A DNA stretch of 64,000 nt, from contig OX621264.1 of the NCBI GenBank assembly GCA_951640165.1, forward strand, positions 1,121,001 to 1,185,000. The letters run 5' to 3'. The number at the start of each line of letters is the position of its first letter. The stretch's first letter is position 1. This DNA is from Pseudoips prasinana. Taxonomy: Eukaryota; Arthropoda; Insecta; Lepidoptera; Nolidae. A model generated the notes under the pieces. The model worked only from the letters and a program-made list of their open reading frames with translations. It searched no databases and was not told the DNA's origin. This document shows positions 37,301 through 49,300 of this stretch, piece after piece. The position numbers were made by a program, and so were the translations under genes.

Positions 37301-40300
37301 GTACATCATATATGTTCTTTAGTTTTATCATTCTCTTATTTTAGAAGTTACGGGGGGGGGGGGGGGGGGGGGACGACGACACTCATTTTACCACTTTGGC
37401 AGTGTTTCTCGCGCAAACTATTCAGTTTAGACAAAAATGATATTAGGAACCTCAATATGATTTTTTAAGACCTATCCATAGACACCCCACATGTATGGGT
37501 ACGATGAAAAATTTTTTATTTGAGTTTCAGTTCTATGTATGGCGACCCCCCAAAATAATGTAAAAATCATAATGCGGTTCACAGAATACACCTACTTACC
37601 AAGTTTCAGCAGTACAGCTCTTATAGTTTCGGAAAAAAGTGGCTGTGAGATACGGACGGACAGACAGACAGACATGACGAATCTATAAGGGTTTTTTGCC
37701 ATTTGGCTACGGAACTCTAAAAAGTATAAGAGTAGGTGTAGGTAGGGGAAGCCGCGGCGGCAGTGTGAGAGAAGTGTCCTCTACTGCCGCCACGTACAAG
37801 CGGCTCCGGGATGACAGCGATCTGTTTGTGGCGCAGTCGCTGTGCCAGACTGGCAGGAGTCGGCAATAGGGGAGGGCAATCCCGAGCCCTCCCAGGGTAC
37901 GTGTCCCGACCATCTGGGACATGGCGCAAAAGGGGGTACCGGAGCAGCATACCCGCGTTCCCGGTACTCCCCCATCAGGCGCCAAGAGAAGTCCACGGCA
38001 GGTAGGTTTAGTCGGTGCGAGACCGACATACCCACCCGTAGACACTTTTTACGGGTGGCATGCGAAGGGATTCCCCCTACCTTATAGAAGAGGTGTAGGT
38101 AGGCGTCAACATGGATGGATGGGCAAACTGACCTCTGTTCTTCGGGCGACTTGTTGTCGATTTTCACAGCCAGCTCCTGAACCCGCTCCACGGCCAGCTT
38201 GGCGGCGTGGCGCACCGCCCGCACTATGATGCGGGGGTGAACTCCTGCAACACGTACAGACACCATTGTATATACGAGGGTGCGTTTTTAAGTTCGCGGA
38301 ATGGGGGGGAGGGGATAATAATAGGTCATTATCGGGATGGCCACGACTTCAGCCACTCAATATTAGTATAAATACCAAGTTTTATCTTAATTGGATCATT
38401 AGTCTCTGAACTATCGTCAAGCAAACAACTCAATCGGGAAGAAAGTGTGAATTATGGAAAAAATCGAATACCGTGCCGTAATAAAGTTCCTTACCAAGCA
38501 AGGAAAGTCAGTTCAAAATATACTGCAAGAGATGGAATCCGTTTACGGGGACTCTTGCCCGGGTAAAACCATGGTTTACAAGTGGCACAGTCTCTTTAAA
38601 CAAGGCAGGACCTCACTTGAAGACGACCCTCGGCCCGGACGGTCGCCCGAGGTGACTACTCCGGAAATCATTAAAAAAGTCGAAAAAATTATATTGGAAG
38701 ATGCCAGACTAAAGAAGAAACAGATTGCAGAAATGGTTGGAGTATCGGATACGACAATTTTCAAAATTCTACATGATCATCTTGGCATGACAAAGGTCAG
38801 TGCAAGATGGGTGCCAAGAATGCTCACGCCGCCTCAAAAACAACGCCGCGTGGAGTGTTCTCGCACGTTTTTGGACCTCTGTAACGAAGATAAGGATGGA
38901 CTTTTAAGTCAAATTGTTACTGGAGATAAAACTTGGGTTCATCATTATGAACCTGAGTCGAAACAGGACACTATGCAGTGGCACAAAAAAGGCACACCAC
39001 CACCCAAGAAGTTTAAAGTGTCACAATCGGCTGGAAAAATCATGGCAACAGTGTTTTGGGATTCGGAAGGGATCCTGTTGATCGATTATAAAGATAAAGG
39101 CGTTTCTATAACCGGACAATACTACGCTTCCATCCTCGAGAGATTAAAATTAAGCATTAAAGAAAAAAGGAGGGGAAAATTAACCAAAGGTGTCCTTCTT
39201 CTACACGACAACGCGCCAGTTCACAAGAGCCGTGTTGCTTTGGCTGCCCTGCATAACGTGGGCTTCGATATTTTAGATCATCCACCCTACAGCCCAGACC
39301 TGGCTCCCAGTGATTACTACCTCTTTCCAAAACTCAAAAAAGAACTTCGTGGGAAGAAATTTTCTACTGATGAAGAAGTGAAGGACGCGGTTTCAGCCTA
39401 TTTTTCGGACAAAGACAAAACATTTTTTTATGAAGGTATACATAAGCTAATTGAAAGATCTGAAAAATGTATAAGGGTAGCAGGTGAATATATTGAAAAA
39501 GAAAAATAATTTTGTATTTTTATTTACACTTCTTACCCTCCATTCCGCGAACTTAAAAACGCCCCCTCGTATATATGTCGGAGATAGTTAAAAATTAAAT
39601 TCGCCAACCAAGTTCGACATTTAGTTGGTACTGTACAAAACATTGTTGAGCGTATATTTTGATATTGTAATTAGATTATAGTTGTTAAAAAAACAACTGT
39701 TATAACTTCAAGATAATTCCTGTTAGATTATTTGATGAATTTTAATAGTTACACTATTTGGATTTAGATCCTTTTTGTAAATTGTATCGAGTAAACGCGT
39801 GACGTATTTCCGTACGCCATTGAACAGAGCTGTTTGGAGGGAGTGGGAGGCGTGGCCTACCCCTATATAAGAGCTCGCACTGGCTTGTACAGGCAGTCCA
39901 TCAAGATGCAGCGCTGCCTAGAGGAGCTCCCACCATGGCTCCGTAGATGGAGAATGCCGGTGAACGTGGGTAAAACCCAGGCGATGCCCGTGGGACGCCT
40001 CAACAAGAACTCCAAACTCCCAACACCACTTACACTGATGGGCGAACCTATCAGGTGGTCCTACAATGCCAATTATCTGGGGGTCATCATTGACTTCAGG
40101 CTGACAATGACCCCCCATGTCGACAACGTCGTCGCGCAGGGCCGGGTAGCCCGCGCGAAGCTACGCCCAGTGCTCTCCTCCACTCTCCCTCTCAGAGCCA
40201 AGTTAGGCGTGTACAAACTTTACATCCGTCCACGCCTAACCTACCGCAGCTCCTGCCTGGTTCTCTCTCGTTAGCGAGGAGAACAGAAAGCGCATCCAAG

Positions 40301-43300
40301 CGCAGCATAACTTAGCGCTTAGGCACGTCGTCGCAGCCCCTCGCTACGTGAGGAACGCCACCATCGAAAGGGACCTCAAGATGGAGAGCATAGCTGACTT
40401 CGTCGGACGCCTGGCCGAGCGAATGCTGGACCGAGCCGACAACGCATCATGGGACCACCTGAGGAAAATCGCCCCCTACCACAGCCGTCCCCCCGACCGC
40501 CGCCGCTTCCCGCGAGATCTTTTATCAAACGAAGAAGTGATAAACGAGTAGGGTAAAGCCCTACTCCCACACTGGGGCTGAGAGCGAGGGGAATGCTCCT
40601 AGAGTCGCACCAGCCGCTGACCGGTCTCTGCTGGGCCTCGCTTTAAGCGTCTCACCCGGTAGGACCGATCGCCCGGTGCGTGAAGAAGGGAGGCCTCCGC
40701 CACCCCCAATAAAACTTGGTATAACTCTATACCAAGTTTTATTGGGGGTGGCGGAGGCTATAATTTATAGAGTTAACGGGGGTAAAACCGCGGGGCATAG
40801 CTAGTTATCAATATAAGTATGTATTTACAAAAGAAAAGTAGCATATGTATATTTCTAAAGATATATACATACATATTATATATAGCAAATATTTGTGTGA
40901 TGAGCATGAATATTTGTTTCTGAGTCATGGATGTTTTCTATGTATATAAGTATTCATCTATCTATATAAGTATGTATATCGTCGCCTGGTACCCATAGTA
41001 CAAGCTTTGCTTAGTTTGGGGCTAGGATGAGCTGTGTGACATTGTCCCAAGATATTATTATAAAATACACCCAGACATACAGCAAATAATTGTGCTCCTC
41101 CCACAAAGATTTGACCTGCGTGGGGTCGAACCCACTACCCCTTAGCAGTAGGGATCACTAACCACTTAACCACCATGCCAGTCAAATAAGTCAGAGTGAA
41201 CCAATAATCTATCCCACTCAGATGCCTATTCTCTATGGAGACTGGCCACCATTATGATTGATGTTGATTTGCATAAGCCTCATATCTACTATCATAGATC
41301 CACACAGCCATTTGGAAATTGGATCCGTTAGTTTTTAATCATTGGCTTGCATTAATACAACATGTAACTAAAACCATAAGCGCTAGCCGAATTGCGGCCA
41401 CAGCGACCAGTCTCAATAAATATTAGCCATCACGTGGGACATATTATAGTGCCCAAGTGTGTGCACAAACACAGGAGCACTTTCTATTCCATCACTCTCA
41501 TGACCCGATGGGACGACTAGCGACACCACGTGCTCTCCGATATACGGGGGTATAACTCCTAGACTTCGGGATGATGCTGAGAAATTTTTCTTTCTCAAGA
41601 AAAGTCCCAAAATCACTTTTGGCCCGACCCGGGATTTGAAACCAAGACCTCGTTTTCCGCAGGTGACCCCGGGACAGATATTTGTGTGCATGAACATGTC
41701 TGTTTGTCATGAGTCTGGGTGTAATTATCTATATAAGTTTGTGTTTACAAAAAAAAGTAGTATATTATGTAGTACTTATATCGGTTATCTGGTTTCCTGA
41801 AGTGACATAAGGGGATGAAAAGGGGGTGAAAAGGGGTTGAAAATTTTGTATGAACAATGTGTTTTCTTGGTTGTTTTTTATATAGGAGGACGACAAATTA
41901 GCAAGTGGGTCACCTGATGGTAAGTGATCACCGCCGCCCATGGACACTCGCAACACTGACTGTTCTGACTAATTACAAGCGCTTTTTTAAAGTCCACGTG
42001 AATAAAAACCTTTTTTATTTCACTTGTGAAGACTTATACGTACCTTCTTCAACGAAGGGTTTCAGCCTCTTCAGTATCTCACCAGCCAATATCACCACAG
42101 AGGTGGTACCATCTCCAACCTGCAAGTAAAGCATTTACCTTAACAATCAGAAATATTTTCATTTCTATATGATCTGAGTGCATGTAGCCTCATATCTACT
42201 ATCATAGATCCACACAGCCATTCAGAAATTGGATCCGTTTGTTTTTAATCATTGGCTAATATTGTCATGCTCGGACTTCGCACCCTAGTACCAATAAGGG
42301 TTTTGGTGACTTTTAGAACAGCGCTAGAATCTATCATCATCATTACAGCTAAATAAGTCCACTGCAGGACAAGCCTCCCTCAAGAATCGTCTTGGGGGAT
42401 ATGCCATAATCGCCACGCTTGGCAGGCGGGTTGGCGATCGCAGTAAGGTGGTCATAGTAATCAGAAGGAAGCTGCTGCCCATCCTCTGGTAGATATTCCC
42501 TCGGGTCGACTTCTACGCCCCCCACGGGATGAGATGGGGTGATGATATTCTGATTCTGATATTTGTCGCCGTCACCACACAGCATAGCTAGAATCTATAC
42601 ATGTAATTAAATCGTAGGAAAGTCAAATCTGTACATTGAATATTTTTTAAAAGGGATACTTTGGGCGTGATCTACAATCGATATCGAAGCCAAAAATATA
42701 GCTTTTAGAATTATTGTCTGTTTATCTGTATGTATGTCCGGGCTAAACTCACAAAGTACTGCATGGATTTACTTCAAATTTTGCATGAATATTACTAAGA
42801 GGTCGGGTCAACATATAGGCTACATATTATCACGCTATCATCTACGGGGGAGGAGCTGTGATAATTTATAAAATTTAACGCGGGTAAACCGCGGGGCACA
42901 GCTAGTGTTCTAGATAATACCAGAACAAAAGCAAAAGGATCGCTGATGAAAAGGACATACAAAATTTGAATCATCAGAAGTCTGGGAGGTAATACCCCCG
43001 TGTCTATATATTTTTTTTTATCATTAAGCCTTTATTGCCAACAAGGATAAATTATAATCTTACAGAGTATATATAATTAAATACCGGTCACCGCAACCTA
43101 GTTGGTAGTGCTCCTGCCTACGAAGCTGGTGGTCCTAGGTTCGAATCCCGGTAAGTGCAAATATTTGTGTGATGAGCACGAATATTTGTTTCTGAGTCAT
43201 GGATATTTTCTTTCTATGTATATAAGTATTTATCTATCTATATAAGTATGTATATCGTCGCCTGGTACCCATAGTACAAGCTTTGCTTAGTTTGGGGCTA

Positions 43301-46300
43301 GGATGATCTGTGTGACATTGTCCCCTATAAATACGAGTATATATAAGTTATTAGGTGTTGGCGTGTCTTTGCGACACGAAGGCCTCCTCCAGCGCTTTCC
43401 AGTCTACTCTCTCTTGAGTTGTTCTCCCCCATAGTGGACCTGCAATGTTTCTTATGTCATCAGACCAACGTTTCCTTTGTCTTCCTCTTTTCCTCTTTGT
43501 TTGGAATCTGGGAGTCCATTCTGTTATATCTTTTGTCCATTTAATATTACTTAGTATTTCGAGCCAAACTAAACTAGACTGGCAATTTAGGTGCCATGTA
43601 CTCTTCATAAAATTTATGTTGGGTGTCAACCAAAGTGGTTTCATTTCTGAGCGTTAAGCTGTCGGTCTCGGTTGTAGTCATTTACACAACAGTTGTTAGG
43701 CCATGTCAGAGGCCTACTGGGCGGCTTGAACAACTCTGACACTAGGGTAACCACAGCCCATACGATAAATAGCAAACAGTAAGGTCCACCTAATAGTTAA
43801 CTGCAATCACATGTGACCATCCTCCTACCCTATAAGCAGTTTTAAAATTAAGGGAGAAAGCGTTTTTATTTTACATGGTGAAAATGCTCAAGTCTCATGT
43901 CATGTAGGGCTCGACCCACTAAAACCACCACGGTAGCCACGACAGTCCATCTACAACTGAAAATAATTATTCAACCTCAGGTTTATGTCCTGGGTTGGGC
44001 AAAACAAAGAGTTATTTAAGAAAAAGTTCTGAACTCAAATAAATATGGGTTAAAAATGACTTAATCAATCGTTAAATCGGAAGGGGAAGACCACGTCGAA
44101 CATTCTCTGACCAAATTGGAGATGTTCTCAAGAAAGGGCAGGTCAGAAGTACCCTAAACCGGCGAACATGTATGAAGAATATAATGACAGTAATCGAGGC
44201 AAAAGAAGTATGCAAAGATCGTGACAAATGGAAATCCGTTGTCTCTGCCTACCCCTCTGGGAAACAGGCGTGAGTCTATGTATGTATGTAAATCGGCTTC
44301 AACGTTGACAATCGATTCCGGACCATTTATGACGTCACATGTGTTCATGGAAGCCGATTTAACGATTGATTAAGTCATTTTTAACCTTTATTTATTTGAA
44401 CGCCATTTAAGAAATCGATGTTCGGCGACTTAGCCGGTAGAGCCCCTGGGCGGTGTGACCTGAGATTGAACTTCACTCTCTCCGGTTGTGTAGGCTAGCC
44501 TGTTCTTAGCCTCTTAAGAGTGCACTTGTGTTCATACACACTTGTGCACTATAACATGATTGGCGCAAATAGCTGAAGAAGGAATTAAAGAACCCTGCTT
44601 CTGGCCACCGTGCTTGTAGCGGGGGCTCTGGGTACTCGTGAACGATCTCGGCAGTACCCCCGCTGTATACTGCAGCCGCGAGGTTCTCACGAATGCCTAG
44701 GGGAGAAAGCCTTACCTCAGCATCTTGTGACTTAGCGATGTCGACCAATGTCTTGGCTGCAGGGTGGACAATGTCCAATAACTTCAAGATCGTGGCGCCG
44801 TCGTTGGAAATGACCGCTTTGCCGTTGTGGTCTACGATGAGCTTGTCCATGCCCCGAGGGCCCAGGGTTGTACGCACCTATGTGGAAAGAAAATAAGTCA
44901 TAAAAAGATTGTCTTTTGGAAGTAATGGAATCAGGCGTTACTTAGCGGAAATCCATAACAATCAAAATACAAAATCAATATGTAGTGTCAAAGGCTGTGA
45001 GAATGGTCCTTAGAGGACTGAAACACGTGTTGGGTATCGTACTGGCGCATGTAATTTGCTTTTTTATGTTGTCCTTCTTGCATGTGCACATTTTTGCGGG
45101 CGGGAGGTGCAAATTGCATCCCGGCATGATTAAACTGACAATTAGCGGAATTAACACTACATATTGATTTTGTATTTTGGCAGTAAACCTTTTGTCACAT
45201 GGTTCAGCTTTTCCCCACGTACCCTAAGCCCGAGGAGAGACTTTGCGACTCTCTGTTTGTTCTATGGTCTTAACAATGGGATGTTTTCAGAGGAATTATT
45301 TGATTTGATGCCCACTGCCACCTTCTACCATCGCACCTTTCACCACAGACAGTGAGTTTTTTTTTTTAATCATTTATTCTCTTAAATTATTCACGTTACA
45401 AAACAATGTAACAAAATCGCCAAACTGTTGCCAGTTTGTTGGCGTTAATGGCGCTCTTACATATTACTTTTATACACATTATATATTAGGTCTTTACCTA
45501 TGAAATTGCCGTTCTGCAGTACTGGCCATTTCAAATCAAAATAATTTTTGTTTGGCTAAGAATTCTAATTTCAAATTAATTTTATTTTAAAAACATGGAT
45601 TCTTTTTTCCAAAAGTAGTCATTTCTTTATTGATTAGTGTTACATTTTCATCGCATTTCAATCTTTTTCGTCATCATGGATACGTTAAAAATTCGAGTAA
45701 TTATGGAATATGAGTACCGTCGTGGCAGCAACGCGGCACAAGCGGCACGCAACATCAACGACGTTTACGGAGCTAACACTACAAACCAACGCACCACCTG
45801 TTATTGGTTTGCTCGCTTCCGTTCTGGAAATTTCGACCTGAAAAATGAACCTCGCGGTCGTCCGAAGACTTTGGTCGACAATGACGAATTAAAGGCGGTT
45901 GTGGAAGCTGATGATACACAATCTACGGCTGAATTAGCAGCAGCTTTCGACGTTAGCGTCAAAACAATATTGGTCCATTTGCGTCAAATTGGCAAGGTAA
46001 AAAAGCTTGACAAATGGGTGCCCCACGAACTCAATGATCGCCAGCGCGAAGTACGCGTCGAGACGTGCCTTGCACTGCTCAACAGACACACAAATGAAGG
46101 AATTTTGAACCGCATTGTTACCTGCGATGAAAAATGGATTCTGTTTGATAACCGCAAGCGCTCAGCAAGTTGGTTGGATCCTGGTTCAGCACCTAAACAA
46201 TGCCCTAAACGAAAACTTACCCCTAGAAAAGTGATGGTCACTGTTTGGTGGTCTAGCGCCGGTGTGATTCATCACAGCTTCTTACCAAACGGGGTGAGCA

Positions 46301-49300
46301 TTACTGCAGATGTGTACTGTGAAGAACTGAGCACAATGATGGAGAAGCTGGCGCATCTCCAACCAGCATTGGTCAATCGCTCGTCTCCGCTGCTCCTGCA
46401 CGACAACGCGCGACCTCATACTGCACAGCAGACGGTCTCCAAGTTGCAAGAACTGGGGTTGGAAGCTCTCCGTCATCCGCCCTACTCACCAGACCTTGCG
46501 CCTACAGACTACTACTTTTTCCAGAATTTGGATAACTTCTTGGCGGGAAAAAAATTCAATACCCGAGAGGCAGTACAAAATGCCTTTGAAGAATTTGTTG
46601 CCTCCCGTCCAGCTGATTTCTTTAAGAAGGGCATCAATAAACTGCCACTGCGATGGCAAAGATGCATTGATTGCATGGGTGATTACTTCGATTAATACAA
46701 ATAAAAAAATTCATGAAAAAAATTCGTTTAAATTTTTTCATACAAAACGGCAATTTCATAGGTAAAGACCTATTATTTATACCTTTTTTTTTTAAATATA
46801 ACTATACATATTTGTATTTTAGGTAGTACTTTTTCAGTCTTTTTTTTAAATGATACAGCACTTATATTATCATCTTTCGACGAGTTCCTTATAAAATCTA
46901 TGTTATTAAATATTGTTGGAGTTAAATATTGCCTAGTTCTATTACCATAATATTTTTTTACATAAGGTATTAAAAATTTTCCCTGAAAAGCATTCCTAGT
47001 ATTATATTTGTGATTTATTGGCTCTTTGTATTCATTTATTTTATATTGTTCTAATGCTATCAAGTATTCTACTTTATCATGTACTAGTATTATATTACAA
47101 AACTTTAATAAATTGTCATAATTCTGCTTGTATTTTAACTTAACTTTCTTTCGAACAAGGTACTTACGTAGTTACTGTAGTTGTTTAATTAAATTTAAGT
47201 TCATCCTCACACCTCGAACCTTGTTAGAATTTTCTTTCTGATTTTCACCCAAAAAATATTGTCAACTTTGAATTTAGTTTTTTTTATCTTTATTAATAAG
47301 GGGTTTTTATCCACAGGGATACGTCAACCCCATTGTACCTTATGCTCTATTAACACACAGCTGTACTTATTTAATAAACTATGAAAACAGAAAAGAGAAT
47401 CACTGACTAGACTTTTGAATTAAACCACAAATTATGCATTTAGTCTTTTCAGATTTAGGGTATGCCAAAATAAACTTTGAATTTTTTTTAGCTTGAACTA
47501 TTCATATTTGGCACTTGGGTGTTTTAGTTTTGCTTTTGTTTGTGTTATTGTTATTCTAAATAGTAACTACCTTCATTAGTGTGCGAAAACGATAATGTAT
47601 TTTTTTTGGGCTCCATAACACACTGAGATGTTGATTTGCACATGCATAAGCCTCATATCTACTATCATAGATCCACACAGCCATTCGGAAATTGGATCCG
47701 TTAGTTTTAATCATTGGCTAGCATTAATTCAACATGTACCTAAAATAAGGTAAACTTAATAAATAAAAAACTGGCCAAGTGCGAGTCGGACTCGCACATG
47801 AAGGGTTCCGTAGCAGCAAGTATTTCAGTTGATTAAATGAAAGCAAATTGCGGTTTATAAAAAAAAACTACTTGCTAGAGACGTTCAAACCAATTTTCGT
47901 TGTTAGTTTCCATGGTAATGTACATCATATATTTTTTTTAGTTTTGTCATTCTCTTATTTTAGAAGTTACAGGGGGGGGGGGGGACGACACTCATTTTAC
48001 CACTTTGGAAGTGTCTCTCGCGCAAACTATTCAGTTTAGACAAAAAAGATATTAGAAACCTCAATATGATTTTTGAAGACCTATCCTATTAATATAAATA
48101 CGGACGGACAGACAGACATAACGAATCTATAAGGGTTTCGTTTTTTGCCATTTGGCTACGGAACCCTAAAAATATGTTAAAAATAAAGGTTATAAATTGT
48201 TTTCCTTAAATAACTCCATGGGTCTGTATGCTACCAGGACGTAGCATACAGACCCCATGTTAGCCCTTATTGAAGGGCCTGTTGGCGTGGTTGGCAAGTG
48301 TTTGCTTTTCACGCCAGAGGTCTTGGGTTGGATCCCCACCCAGGACAGATATTTGTGTGCTGCTGAGTTTGTTTCGCTGGGTCTTCTCAATTGGGGCGCA
48401 TTGGATCCGGTGGTAGCTTTAAAGTGCGACCGTCGTTTTAAACACAAGGTCCGTTATAATAATAATACTGAATTCATACCTTAATGTAGACAGAACCATT
48501 CAGACAATATGTAGTAAAATATAAATTTCAATAATTAAACCTAAATATAATCTCCTTGACAATAACTTCTTAATACAAGCAAGCTAAATATCACTACTAT
48601 TATAAAATAAATTGTATGAATTTTTTAACATTCCTGTACCTAAACATCTGTAATAAGCAACTAGAAATAATAACTGTATTACTACAAACATGTTCTGACT
48701 ATTCACAAGCGCTTTTTTGAAGTCTAGGTAAATAAAACCTTTTTTATTTTTTTTATTTTATTTATTGTGCATGAACATATTGTCTGTTTGTCCTGTAAAG
48801 TAAGACATTTGAATAAAAATATTATGAAATACTTACAGCATCGACAACTAACTGGCAGGCATTGATATTGGAGATAAGTTGAGGCTTGCCCTGAGACTGG
48901 TCCGTCCCCTCCTTCAGCACTAGGATCTGTGGTTGCTGTAGACACAGAGAAGGATGGATTAAGTACATCTATGTAAGTAACAGCTCCACTCAGTATCTTC
49001 TGCATGGTGCCAAGGATTTATAATGAGTTTCCAAGTTTTATAATAGATATCCCAGGCACAAACAGTCAACACACATGTTTGTAATTAATCTTAAGTATAT
49101 TTTATTTTAAAAAATGATTCCTGCTGAGTTTTCTGGCAGTGTTTCTCAGTAACTGCCAATTCATGCACTGCAGAGTAGGGTAAAAAAAAAAATGATTCCA
49201 CATAAATATAAATTTTTTACGAAATAATTGATTTTTTATATTTAGGAAAACGCTTCAAGATTTTGTCATTAATAAAGCCTACTATACACTTGATGAGTAT

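Noticed and set aside
37781..38266. 161-codon minus frame around CCT7 exon 5 as a separate protein
   Set aside because: It is exon 5 read through its donor into intron and LINE-like sequence; only 38244-38133 is conserved CCT7.
44506..44715. Extension of CCT7 exon 3 beyond SQDAEV into a longer frame
   Set aside because: The continuation after the gtaagg donor has no similarity to CCT7, and the expected next residues GDGTTS are found exactly in exon 4.
48936..49005. CCT7 start codon within the frame directly upstream of exon 2
   Set aside because: The ATG at 49003 heads a frame that is not in phase with [10 protein letters not shown], and a good acceptor (gtgtctacag) marks an intron; the expected Met fits an upstream exon.
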